Assembly: GCA_947505245.1 (NCBI GenBank)
Contig: CANNIZ010000037.1
Span: forward strand, 1 to 44,925
Direction of reading: 5' to 3'
Length of the DNA: 44,925 bases
Source: Pseudomonadota bacterium
GTDB taxonomy: Bacteria > Myxococcota_A > UBA796 > GCA-2862545
In this document: positions 16,108-24,807 of the stretch, in pieces
How the letters are laid out: every line of letters begins with the position of its first letter
How positions within the stretch are numbered: position 1 is the first letter of the stretch
The notes under the pieces: model-generated
Told to the model about the DNA's origin: nothing
Database searches by the model: none
Seen by the model: the letters and a program-made list of their open reading frames with translations, nothing else
Translations under genes and position numbers: made by a program

Positions 16108-18623
16108 GGGTGCACCCACACGATGCCGCGCGTTCCATCCACCGTGATCTCCTGCCCGTCCACCAGCCTGCGGCTCAGGCCCTCGATGTTTGCGACGCAG
16201 GGGATCCCATATTCGCGCGCGACCACCGCGCCGTGCGAGAGGCGGCTGCCGATCTCGAGCACGATGCCGCCCGCGTGGACGAACAGCGGCGTCCATCCAG
16301 GATCGACCGCGTGGGTGACGAGGATCTCGCCGGGCCCCAGCCGATGCCCCTCGGCCGGGCTGCGCAGCAGGCGCACGCGGCCCCGCGCACGCCCCGGGCT
16401 CACGCCCAAGCCCTGAAGGCGCGCTCCAGTCGCGGTCTCCGACGCGCCTTCATCACCGCGCAGGAAAACGGGCGGCGCGACGGCCGCGTCTTCGTCGCGC
16501 TGGGCGCGCCGCCGGGTGACGAACTCGCGCACCGGGACGTCGGCCGCGAGCGTGCCTTCACACACGCCGCGCACCTCCTCCCAGGTGAGGAACGCGATGT
16601 CGTCGGCGTGCTCCAGCGCTCCGCGCGCGGCGAGCGACGCCCCGATCGCGAGCAGGGTGCCTTGCAGGGCGTCGAGCAGGTGGTCGAACCAGAACCGCTG
16701 GTTCTCGCGCAGACCGAGGTAGATCCGCGTGAGGTCGAGCACGTAAAGCAACTTTCGTCGGCCGAGACCCGACGGCAGCTTGGCCTCGAGCTCGCTGCGC
16801 GCTGCAACGTACGCGTCGTGCTGCCGTTGCGCCCGCTGCACCGGCCGCTCAGCGCCTGCCACGCGATGGGCGCGCAGCAGCGGCACGAGCAGCTCCCGAT
16901 GTTTGCCCCACCGCGGCGAGAACACCTCCCACGACGCCGCGGAGCGGTGCCCGTACACCGCGAGGAACCCGTCCACCACCTTTGCGAACTCCGTAGACGG
17001 CGCGCGCTCCGTCGCGAGCGCCTCCAGGTCCGCGTCGGTGGCCTGTTGGGCGAGGTCCCACAGCGCGTCGTTCGTCTCGAGCGTCTTGTTGCCGGGCGGG
17101 GACGTCGCCAACGCCTCCACGAGCCGCTGCGCGTCTTCGGGAAGATGGGACGACACGAGTCCGTCGAGCACCTGCAGCCACAGGTTCGCGAACAGGAGGC
17201 TCGTGACGTGGACCGAAACATAGTCGCGGATCAACGCGAGCTGGGCGTCCACGAGCCGCAGCCCGTCCGCCTCCGACGCGATGTCGCGCTGCATCGCAGG
17301 GAGCTCGCGCAGGAACCGCTCGAGGAACTCGTCCCAGCGCCGATGGTTCGTGAACGGATTCCAGCGAAACCGCTGCCAGCGCCGATCGCGGTACGTCTCG
17401 CGAAAGATCGAGCCGTACACCGCGAAGCCGGGCAGCAGGCCGAACCGCCGCGACGTCTCGGCCTCCTCTTCGGGCGGCACCAGCTCCAGCATGAACGACG
17501 GCGCCGGAGCGCCGGGGAATTTGAACAGCAGGTGCCGGAACACCGTCGCGTTCAGGTACGGGCGCGAGTGGTAAAGCCGCAGCGCGGGCCCCCCGCCGAG
17601 GTGCCGCACGCTCGTGTCCGGGTACCCGATGAACCAGTCGAGGATCGGCGCCAGCAGCGACCAGCCGAGCGGCGTGGCGGGGTCGGGCCACCGCTCACCG
17701 ATGAACCGCCGCGTCCACAACACGTCGTCGCGCGGACGTGCTGGTCCCGCCGCCGTGATCGGGCGCGCCTGCACCAGGAACGGCCTTCCCTTCGCATCGA
17801 GCACCCACTCGATGTCCTGCGGCTCGCCAAACAGGCGCTCCACCGCGAGCCCCAAGCGGCACAGCTTGAGCAGCTGCTCCCGCGCGAGCACGGGCCCCGT
17901 TCCCGGCGCCTCTTCCTGCACGATCGACAGTCGCACGCGGGCCGACAGCCGCGCGAGCACACCCGGCCAGCGGCGCGGCCGACGCACGATCCACCAGTGC
18001 GGCGTGACGCGCCCGGAGACGAGGTCGTCCGCGAGGCCCGCGACGGCCTCGACCACCATCTCGCGCCAGCTGCCGTTGTGGGGGTTCACCGTAAACAACA
18101 CGCCCGCCGCCTGGGGCTCGACGAGCCGCTGCACGATCACGGCCATGGCGCCCGGGGTTGGCCCACGCCCGCCGCGGTACGCGAGCGCAGGGACCGCGTA
18201 CAACGAGGCCCACACCTCCCTCACCGCGTCGACGACGTCGTCGGGCCGGACGCGCAGCCGCGTCGTGTGCTGGCCGGCGAACGAGCGCCGGCGGCCGTCT
18301 TCGTCCACCCCGCTCGACCGCACCGCCAGCGGTCCGCCGAGGCGACGGGCCGCCGCGAGCAGCGCGCGCTCGACGTCGGCGGGCAACGCCAGCGCCGGGA
18401 CCTTCGCGAACAACGCGGCGCCCGCTTCTGGATCCCCGTTTTCGGCCCGACGGGCCTCGTCGCCGAGCCCGCCATCCGCGAGCGCGCGCGCGAACACGTC
18501 CGTGGGCACGACAAAGCCCTCGGGGACAGGCAGAGCGGCCCGGAGCAACCGCCCGAGCTCCGCGGCCTTCCCACCGACGCGCGGTCGGTCCGTCGGTACG
18601 AGGTCGGCGAGGGAGGGAAACAC
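16104..18623 (-). CDS. PEP/pyruvate-binding enzyme resembling rifampin phosphotransferase
   Basis: This 839-aa protein has an N-terminal PEP/pyruvate-binding ATP-grasp domain (about 1-300; GGKAAELGRLLRAALPVPEG, AVRSSGVDEDG and DIEWVLDAKGRPFLVQARPI). A long middle domain (about 310-740) follows. The C-terminus is a swivelling phosphohistidine domain with the motif SRLSHGAVVAREYGIPCV (His797). The PEP synthase TIM barrel is absent. Order and length match rifampin phosphotransferase (Rph), which transfers the beta-phosphate of ATP to the drug through that His. The middle domain sets the substrate, so rifamycin is only one candidate. It is followed by mntP and preceded by a GST gene 17 bp away. 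Confidence 0.88.
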   Translation of the reverse strand: MFPSLADLVPTDRPRVGGKAAELGRLLRAALPVPEGFVVPTDVFARALADGGLGDEARRAENGDPEAGAALFAKVPALALPADVERALLAAARRLGGPLAVRSSGVDEDGRRRSFAGQHTTRLRVRPDDVVDAVREVWASLYAVPALAYRGGRGPTPGAMAVIVQRLVEPQAAGVLFTVNPHNGSWREMVVEAVAGLADDLVSGRVTPHWWIVRRPRRWPGVLARLSARVRLSIVQEEAPGTGPVLAREQLLKLCRLGLAVERLFGEPQDIEWVLDAKGRPFLVQARPITAAGPARPRDDVLWTRRFIGERWPDPATPLGWSLLAPILDWFIGYPDTSVRHLGGGPALRLYHSRPYLNATVFRHLLFKFPGAPAPSFMLELVPPEEEAETSRRFGLLPGFAVYGSIFRETYRDRRWQRFRWNPFTNHRRWDEFLERFLRELPAMQRDIASEADGLRLVDAQLALIRDYVSVHVTSLLFANLWLQVLDGLVSSHLPEDAQRLVEALATSPPGNKTLETNDALWDLAQQATDADLEALATERAPSTEFAKVVDGFLAVYGHRSAASWEVFSPRWGKHRELLVPLLRAHRVAGAERPVQRAQRQHDAYVAARSELEAKLPSGLGRRKLLYVLDLTRIYLGLRENQRFWFDHLLDALQGTLLAIGASLAARGALEHADDIAFLTWEEVRGVCEGTLAADVPVREFVTRRRAQRDEDAAVAPPVFLRGDEGASETATGARLQGLGVSPGRARGRVRLLRSPAEGHRLGPGEILVTHAVDPGWTPLFVHAGGIVLEIGSRLSHGAVVAREYGIPCVANIEGLSRRLVDGQEITVDGTRGIVWVHP

Positions 18624-18640
18624 AGGATCGCATAACCGCG

Positions 18641-19357
18641 TCAGCGGCGTCGGGCGGACTCGAACACGTTCACGCGGTCGGCGGTCTGCCCGAACAACAC
18701 CGCGCGATCCGCGTCAGACCACGCGCGGGTGCGCTCGCGGTCCGCCCGCATGCCGGTGAGCACGGACGGCCGCGACGCGACGCGATCGCGCCACGCGAGC
18801 ACCGCGGGGAACGCCGCGAAGTCGACAGCCGTGATCTTGGGCGCCGACCACACCCACGGGAAACACGCGATGTCCGCGATGGAATAGGTGCCAGCGAGGA
18901 AGTCGCGCCCCCGCAGACCGCGCTCCAGCGCGCCGAACAGCCGGTCGACCTCGTCGGCCGCCCGCGCCGCGGCGTACGGCGTGGCGACGTAGTTCGTGTA
19001 GTGCCCCGCCTGGCCGAGCGCCGGGCCCAGCGCGCCGACCTGCCAGAACAGCCACGACAGCGCCCGAGCGCGGTTGGTCGCCGACTCGGGCAGCAGGCGA
19101 CCGGACTTCTCGGCGAGGTGCAGCAAGATGGCGCCCGACTCGAACACGACGACCGGCTCGGCGCCGTCGCGATCGACGAGCACGGGCACCTTGTTGTTGG
19201 GGTTGAGCGCCAGGAACGACGGATCGAACTGGTCGCCGCGCCCAAGGTCGACCGCGACGGTCTCGTAGGTGAGCCCGAGCTCGGCGAGCGCGATCGTCAC
19301 CTTGCGCGTGTTGGGTGTCGGCCAGGTGTACAGCGTCAGCGCGGCGCCGGACGTCAC
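18641..19357 (-). CDS. Glutathione S-transferase
   Basis: This 238-aa protein has a thioredoxin-like N-domain (TWPTPNTRKVTIALAELGL, then NNKVPVLVD with the cis-Pro) and FESGAILLHLAE, the glutathione-binding Glu-Ser pair. An all-helical C-domain follows, with TYSIADIACFPWV. It conjugates or exchanges glutathione; YfcG/Ure2p-like GSTs share this layout. The GTG at 19357 overlaps the stop of the PP2C gene in GTGA, so the two are translationally coupled. Its place between PP2C and a possible drug phosphotransferase hints at stress or detoxification. Confidence 0.92.
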   Translation of the reverse strand: MTSGAALTLYTWPTPNTRKVTIALAELGLTYETVAVDLGRGDQFDPSFLALNPNNKVPVLVDRDGAEPVVVFESGAILLHLAEKSGRLLPESATNRARALSWLFWQVGALGPALGQAGHYTNYVATPYAAARAADEVDRLFGALERGLRGRDFLAGTYSIADIACFPWVWSAPKITAVDFAAFPAVLAWRDRVASRPSVLTGMRADRERTRAWSDADRAVLFGQTADRVNVFESARRR

Positions 19358-20157
19358 GTGATGGACGCGATCATGACGGTGATGTTGTCGATGCTGCCGC
19401 GGGCGATCGCGCGCTCCACGCAGGCGACCGCGGCCGCCTGGGGATCGGCCACGTGCCGCAACACGTCCGCGATCGACGCGTCGTCTACGGTGCCGTGCAG
19501 GCCATCGCTGCAAAGCAACACGCGGTCTCCCGGCTGCAGCTGGAATACGTCGGCGTCGCGCTCCTGCTCGATCCGCACCGCGGCGTCGTCTCCGAGGCCG
19601 CGCGAGCCGTAGATGAACGTCTGCGCCAGCGCTTTGGGGTCCGCCACCACCGAGCGGTTGTCGCGCCACGCGAACTCGGCGCGCGTGTGATCGCTGGTGA
19701 TCTGCTCGAATTTGTCGTTCGAATAGCGGTACAAGCGCGAGTCGCCGACCTGCACCCACGCCGCGTAGCCGTTGAGCAGCCAGCAGCCCGTGAGCGTCGT
19801 GCCCATCGTCACCGGGCCCGACTCCAGCGCGCGCTCGTGCAACCGCCGATGCGACTCGATCACGTACTTGCGCAGCGCTCGGGCCGGGTCGCGCGGCGTC
19901 CCGGGCCGGTACAGCTTTGCGAGCACGCGCACCGCGGTCATCGACGCGACGTCCCCGTCGGAACCGCCTCCCATGCCGTCGCAAACCGCGAGCATGACGC
20001 CCTCTCCGGCGGCGGGCTCGGACTTCTCCGTGTCGTCGGTGCGCCACGTCGCCGAGCCGTCCTGGCAGATCAGGTAGTTGTCTTCGTTGCGATCGCGGCC
20101 TCCCCGCGCCGCGCCGACCCCGACTGAGCAAACCACTCCGACCCGAACGACCGCCAT
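19354..20157 (-). CDS. PP2C-family Ser/Thr protein phosphatase
   Basis: This 267-aa phosphatase has the ordered PP2C motifs RNEDN (residues 23-27), VCDGMGG (58-64), GDSRLYR, CSDGL and GSIDNITV, which supply the metal-binding Asp residues. It removes phosphate from Ser/Thr in the cytoplasm, so it can reverse the action of kinases such as the 1478-6253 protein (inference). It follows the FHA gene by 38 bp and is coupled to the GST gene. Kinase, PP2C and FHA genes together commonly form a phospho-signalling set. Confidence 0.95.
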   Translation of the reverse strand: MAVVRVGVVCSVGVGAARGGRDRNEDNYLICQDGSATWRTDDTEKSEPAAGEGVMLAVCDGMGGGSDGDVASMTAVRVLAKLYRPGTPRDPARALRKYVIESHRRLHERALESGPVTMGTTLTGCWLLNGYAAWVQVGDSRLYRYSNDKFEQITSDHTRAEFAWRDNRSVVADPKALAQTFIYGSRGLGDDAAVRIEQERDADVFQLQPGDRVLLCSDGLHGTVDDASIADVLRHVADPQAAAVACVERAIARGSIDNITVMIASIT

Positions 20158-20195
20158 TCCCGAATCCTACTCGATCGGTTCGCGCAACGGCGATT

Positions 20196-23100
20196 TCACG
20201 CCTGCTTGAGCAGGTACACGGAGGTGCCGACGACGATGCGGTCGCCAGGCATCAAGCGCAGGTCCGCGCCATCTTCGGGGGCGGTCTGGAACCGCTGGTC
20301 GCCCAACTGGACGAAGAACGGACGGAACCCGCCCTCGGGCTTCGCGTACGTGGCGAGGTAGTCGCTCACCACGACGCCTTCGCCATCGTAGAAGAACGTC
20401 AACGCGACCGCGCCGAACACGAGCACGCGCGGCTGACGGGTGGGCAGGCCACGGGTGAACAACGCGCCCGCGAGGGGATCGTTGACGTCGATCTCGACGA
20501 ACCGCGCGCGGGGATCGGGAAGCGACTTCTCTTCCCGCACGATCAGTCGCACGGCGAAGTCCTCATACCCCTGCTCATCGCGACGGATCACGTCGATCGT
20601 CACCTTCTCGGGCTCTTCGAACACCGACGCCTTGGGGTCGTCTCCGTCGATCAACAGCTCGCTCGGCGACACCAGCTCGAGCGTGCCGCGACGGCCACGA
20701 ATCGACAGCGCGAAGTAATCGCGCGCCTCGAACGCCTGGTCCGGGACCACGCGGTTCTCGGGCACGATGAAGTCGGCCGCGCCGTGGTTCCCACACATCG
20801 CGCGCCCGTTCAACATCCAGCCGACCTGCACGAGCTGGATCCGACGACCGAGCTCGAACTGGGCCTCCTGGTCATCGACCGCGACGACGACGCGCTCACC
20901 GACGGGCACGGGCGCGACCATCGGAGGCTGCGACGGCAGCGTCCCGGTACGGCTCACCGGCACGGGAGGCGGCACGACCAGCGCCTCGGGCGGAGCCTCA
21001 TACGGTGCGGGCGGAACCTCGAGCGGCGCGGGCGGAACCTCGAGCGGCGCGGGCGGAACCTCGAGCGGCGCGGGCGGAACCTCGAGCGGCACGGGCGGAA
21101 CCTCGAGCGGGGCCTCGGGCGGAACCTCGAGCGGCGCGGGCGGAACCTCGAGCGGCGCGGGCGGAACCTCTGGCGGGGCCTCCAGCGGCGCGGGCGGGAC
21201 CTCGAGTGGGGCCTCGGGCGGCGCCTCAAGCGGGGCCTCGGGCGGCGCCACCGGCTCGGGCGGGACCTCGGGCGGCGCGGGCGGGGCCTCGGGGGCGGGA
21301 GGAGCCTCGGGCGGAGCGACGGGCGCGGGAGGAGCCTCGGGCGGAGCGACGGGCGCGGGAGGAGCCTCGGGCGGAGCGACGGGCGGCGGAGCGGGAGGAG
21401 CCTGCGGAAGCGGCGGCGGCGCGTCGATTCCTCCCAGGCTCATCGCGCGCGGAATGGGAGGGGCGTCCATCTCGGAGATCGACGGGTACGCCAGGGCCTG
21501 CGGCGAGGCCGCCTGCGGCTCCTCGTCGAACGTGATGTCGTCCTTCTTCGGTGGCGTCGCGACGCCGTCCGCGTCCCAGCTGTCGTCGAGCTTCCACGGG
21601 TCCGATTGCTTCTCCGCTGGCTCCGTCACGGGGTCTTCGTCGTACAACTGCACCGTGCGACCCGTCGCGCCCGTCGGCGGCCTCATGGCGTCGGGGTTCA
21701 TGGACGAGAACCGAAGCCGCGACGAAAGGTCCGACGCCGGCTCGTCGAACCGCTTCAGCGGCACGGGAGCATCTTCGGCCGAGTACGACTCCGGCGGCGG
21801 TCCGGCAGGCGGCACCGGGGCTGGCACCAAAGACGGGGGCACCGCGCGCGGAGGCACGTCCATCGTCGCGGGCGTCGCCTGACGTTGGACCGCCACGTCC
21901 GAGCCCGAAAGGCCCCGATGCGGGTTCGTAGGCGGTGCCGCGACTTCGTCGTCGAACACCGGCGCCGAGCCGACACCCGCGGTTCGCGGACGAGAGGTTT
22001 GATCGTCTTTCTCGGGGAACCGGCCCCGCAGCGGCGTGGGAGGGGGCGTGTTGTCGGGCTTCGTCGCGATGGCGCCGAGCGCGGCGGCCGCGATGGAACC
22101 CACCACGGAGTCCGCACCAAAGTCGACTTTTGGCGCCGCGGGTGCGGCGGCTACGACCTCGTCCTTGCGGCCCCACGACACCTGGAACAGGCAGTTTCCG
22201 ATCAACACCTCGTCGCCGGAGACGAGGTTGGTGTCCGTGGGCTTCTTGCCGGATTCGGTGGGGAACAGCGTGACGATCTGCTTGTTCCGCCGAACGTAGA
22301 CGTAGCAGTGCCTCGCCTGACACTCGAGCTTGGGCTTGTCGCCCTCGAGCGTAAACGCCGCGTGTTCCGATGCCACCATGATCGAGTCCGTATAGAACCG
22401 CGACTTCGGGATCTCGCCGGTGCGCGCCTTGATGGTGGCTCCGTCACCGATGCCGGCCTTCCACACGATGTTGTCGTTCTTTGGCTCGTCGGGGAGCACC
22501 ACGCGGCAGTCGCGCGACCGACCGACGCGGTACTCCTCCCCAAAGTTCAGGTACGTCGACGACGCGGGCCTGCGGATCTCGCCGACGTAGGGCCAGCCCT
22601 CCGCGGTGATGCCGCGCAGGTCGAGGTAGTCGAGCTTGGTGGAGCCGACCTGGATGGTCGTGTCGCCCTGGATCGCGACCTCGGTTCCGGGCCGCGCGGG
22701 CGTCCCGCCGACCAGGACGCCGTCCACGTGGGCGACGAGCGCGACCGTCTTCTTTCGGACCTGGAACGTGGCCGCCTTGGACTCGACGACGGTGCCGAGC
22801 TCGCCGCGCATGCCGAGGTACACGTCGTACCCGTCCATGAAGTTGCCGAAGTGCACCTTCTGCAGCAACGCGCCGCGCTCGGACAGCGTAAAGATGCGGT
22901 TCGTCGGCCCGTCGGGCAGCACGGTGCGCCCGCCGCCCTTCCGGTCGCTCGGCTTGGACAGGAGGTTCTGCACCTCATCGTCGATCATCATCGGCGCGGC
23001 GATGTCGTCGTCCATCATCATCGGCGCGGCGATGTCAGGCTGCGCGGGCGCTGCGATCGCGAGGTTGATCTTTGGCTTGCCGGCGGGCTTTGCCGCAGGG

Positions 23101-23981
23101 GTCGTCGGCTTCTCGTCGGGGAGCTCAAGCGCCTCGAGCACGATGTAGGCGAGCGCGACAGGGGGCTCGTCGCGCGTGGCGAGCGTGAGCACGCTGGCGC
23201 CGCCCTGGTCCTGCGTGACGACCTGGTAACGGTCCTGCAAGTCAGGGTTCACGATGTGCACGAAGCCGCCCTCGGGCGACATCTGCAGGCGATAGAGCGC
23301 GCCCTCGCGCAGGGACGCGTGCGCGAAGTTGTCGAGCCAGTGGGACCCGACGGTGAACAGCACCTGATCGTTGTACAGCCGGCCGACCTCTTTGTAGCCG
23401 TCCCAGACGCCGGGGAGGTTCACGTGGAGGGCGATGACGGGGGCGCTGCCCTTCACGGGGCCTGTGTACAGATTTGGCAGCAGCCCGGTGACGAACTCTC
23501 CGCGGTTCAGACCGAGGCTCTGGCCGGCCATGTCCATGCTGCCGTCGCAAAGGATGCGCAGGCCGAGCTGCCGATGTGAAAAGCGACGTTTGAACGCCTC
23601 CTTCTTGCAGAACTCTTCAAAGTTCTGAAGGATGGATCGCATCGCCTTCGGCATCCACGGGTCCTTCGACGGCGCCATCGCGCGGCCGTAGTCCTCGTGC
23701 GCGAGGATCACGAGCACGTCGGTAAACCCGGCCGTCCCGTCGCCCCGCTCGGCGGCGACGTGCACGCCGAGCCCGCTCCGCCGCTTCATCTGCGGCGACG
23801 TGTACCAGAGCAGCGCGGGGTCCTTGATCAGGTCCCCTTCGGCCTGGTGCCTTCGAAGCCGATAGTTGTAGTACGGGTTCGTCTCGTCGAGCGCGACCAC
23901 GTTCGCCTGATCGCCAGACAGCCCGCGCGCCTGCTCCGATTGGAACAGGTTCGAGAACCAATCGCCTTTACGCTCCGACAT
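20196..23981 (-). CDS. Large FHA-domain scaffold protein with Pro-rich repeats
   Basis: This 1261-aa protein lacks a signal peptide. Its N-terminal region (1-290) has no family I recognise. A second conserved region spans about 350-470. A FHA domain lies at about 484-602 (YRVGRSRDCRVVLP, then ASEHAAFTL and SGDEVLIGNCLFQV) and should bind phospho-Thr. A disordered acidic/Pro region (about 610-1060) follows, including a tandem repeat rich in PPAPLEV. The C-terminal domain (1065-1261) looks FHA-like but lacks a clear GR...SxxH signature. Residues 317-336 hold a small duplication (DIAAPMMMDD, DIAAPMMIDD). It heads the operon with PP2C. Confidence 0.82.
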   Translation of the reverse strand: MSERKGDWFSNLFQSEQARGLSGDQANVVALDETNPYYNYRLRRHQAEGDLIKDPALLWYTSPQMKRRSGLGVHVAAERGDGTAGFTDVLVILAHEDYGRAMAPSKDPWMPKAMRSILQNFEEFCKKEAFKRRFSHRQLGLRILCDGSMDMAGQSLGLNRGEFVTGLLPNLYTGPVKGSAPVIALHVNLPGVWDGYKEVGRLYNDQVLFTVGSHWLDNFAHASLREGALYRLQMSPEGGFVHIVNPDLQDRYQVVTQDQGGASVLTLATRDEPPVALAYIVLEALELPDEKPTTPAAKPAGKPKINLAIAAPAQPDIAAPMMMDDDIAAPMMIDDEVQNLLSKPSDRKGGGRTVLPDGPTNRIFTLSERGALLQKVHFGNFMDGYDVYLGMRGELGTVVESKAATFQVRKKTVALVAHVDGVLVGGTPARPGTEVAIQGDTTIQVGSTKLDYLDLRGITAEGWPYVGEIRRPASSTYLNFGEEYRVGRSRDCRVVLPDEPKNDNIVWKAGIGDGATIKARTGEIPKSRFYTDSIMVASEHAAFTLEGDKPKLECQARHCYVYVRRNKQIVTLFPTESGKKPTDTNLVSGDEVLIGNCLFQVSWGRKDEVVAAAPAAPKVDFGADSVVGSIAAAALGAIATKPDNTPPPTPLRGRFPEKDDQTSRPRTAGVGSAPVFDDEVAAPPTNPHRGLSGSDVAVQRQATPATMDVPPRAVPPSLVPAPVPPAGPPPESYSAEDAPVPLKRFDEPASDLSSRLRFSSMNPDAMRPPTGATGRTVQLYDEDPVTEPAEKQSDPWKLDDSWDADGVATPPKKDDITFDEEPQAASPQALAYPSISEMDAPPIPRAMSLGGIDAPPPLPQAPPAPPPVAPPEAPPAPVAPPEAPPAPVAPPEAPPAPEAPPAPPEVPPEPVAPPEAPLEAPPEAPLEVPPAPLEAPPEVPPAPLEVPPAPLEVPPEAPLEVPPVPLEVPPAPLEVPPAPLEVPPAPLEVPPAPYEAPPEALVVPPPVPVSRTGTLPSQPPMVAPVPVGERVVVAVDDQEAQFELGRRIQLVQVGWMLNGRAMCGNHGAADFIVPENRVVPDQAFEARDYFALSIRGRRGTLELVSPSELLIDGDDPKASVFEEPEKVTIDVIRRDEQGYEDFAVRLIVREEKSLPDPRARFVEIDVNDPLAGALFTRGLPTRQPRVLVFGAVALTFFYDGEGVVVSDYLATYAKPEGGFRPFFVQLGDQRFQTAPEDGADLRLMPGDRIVVGTSVYLLKQA
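20995..21400 (-). repeat. Tandem 21-bp coding repeat (Pro-rich heptads)
   Basis: Within the FHA gene, a 21-bp unit resembling gcgggcggaacctcgagcgg recurs head to tail, most regularly at 21006-21170. It encodes PPAPLEV heptads, with related PPEAPPAPVA units at 21290-21400. The repeat forms a long, probably extended Pro-rich linker. Such arrays change length readily. Confidence 0.85.
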
Positions 23982-24047
23982 GACCCATCCACATGCAGCG
24001 GGGAAGGCTAGCCGACGCGGGCGCTTTGATCCAGGGGCGCGTCGATG

Positions 24048-24698
24048 CTACGGCGCCGGCGGCACGAGCGCGTCAACGACAGCGCCCGTCGCCGCGTCCA
24101 GAGGTGCGGGAGGGGGTGCAACTGCCGCAGCCTCGCGGGCGAGCCGCTCCTTGCCGGACGCCTCCGCGAGCGGACCCAGCGCCTTGAGGCCGCGCTCGAA
24201 GTCGCCGCCCAACATGCCGTCCATGTCCATGAACAGGCCAGCCGCCTTCTCCATGAAGCCCGCGTCCGCGTCGTACGCCCATACGACCTTGGTACCCGCC
24301 GCGTCGGGCGTGAACGTGAACGACACGTCCGCCTTCGCCACGAACGGCTCGGTGAACTGGAGGTCATAGACAATGTTCTGGTCGGGCACCGTCGAGGCGA
24401 TCGTCATCTTGCCGCTGCCGGTCTGTTCGCCCTTCCAGGTGTAGAACGCCCCGACGCCGACGGGGTTCTCGGAGAACGTCTTCACCGCAGACGGCTCCAT
24501 GGCGTCCCACGGGTTCCACTTCATCCACAACGAGAGGTCGTTCGCGAACGGGTACACGTCCGCCGGTGCGGCGCCGACCACCGCGCTGCGCTCGACATGC
24601 ACATGGGACGGCTGCATCGCGATGACGCCGATGAGTCCGAGCACGCCGACACCAACCACGCCCGCGACCGCGAGCAGACCCGTCACGACTTTGTTCAT
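24048..24698 (-). CDS. SRPBCC-family protein with N-terminal membrane anchor
   Basis: This 216-aa protein starts MNKVVTGLLAVAG with one hydrophobic helix (about 5-28). A START/polyketide-cyclase-type SRPBCC domain follows (about 35-175): VVGAAPADVYPFANDLSLW and WNPWD at the start, TKVVWAYDADAGF later. The tail is Ala/Pro-rich. SRPBCC domains bind hydrophobic ligands; the ligand is unknown. I chose ATG 24698 for its AGGAGG 4 bases upstream, against a longer frame running to 24809 that would reach the divergent DUF1015 start. Confidence 0.85.
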   Translation of the reverse strand: MNKVVTGLLAVAGVVGVGVLGLIGVIAMQPSHVHVERSAVVGAAPADVYPFANDLSLWMKWNPWDAMEPSAVKTFSENPVGVGAFYTWKGEQTGSGKMTIASTVPDQNIVYDLQFTEPFVAKADVSFTFTPDAAGTKVVWAYDADAGFMEKAAGLFMDMDGMLGGDFERGLKALGPLAEASGKERLAREAAAVAPPPAPLDAATGAVVDALVPPAP

Positions 24699-24702
24699 CC
24701 CG

Positions 24703-24708
24703 CCTCCT
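24703..24708 (-). promoter_or_regulatory. Shine-Dalgarno site of the SRPBCC gene
   Basis: AGGAGG lies 4 bases before ATG 24698 on the minus strand. It decides that start. Confidence 0.7.
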
Positions 24709-24797
24709 ACAAACGTCGTAATTCGACGGTACCGCCAAGGCGACGGGCGCGGCACGGCGCGGTTGACGCGACCACGCTCCGAGCGGTACGACAACGC

Positions 24798-24803
24798 AGG
24801 AGG
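24798..24803 (+). promoter_or_regulatory. Shine-Dalgarno site of the DUF1015 gene
   Basis: AGGAGG lies 4 bases before ATG 24808. It decides that start and rejects a frame extension of about 100 codons upstream. Confidence 0.75.
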
Positions 24804-24807
24804 CCCC

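Noticed and set aside
16110..18635. A plus-strand open frame of 841 codons
   Set aside because: It is the mirror of the PEP/ATP-grasp gene, which has clear motifs on the minus strand.
20784..23579. A plus-strand open frame of 931 codons with Gly/Arg repeats
   Set aside because: It is the antisense reading of the FHA gene and its 21-bp repeats.
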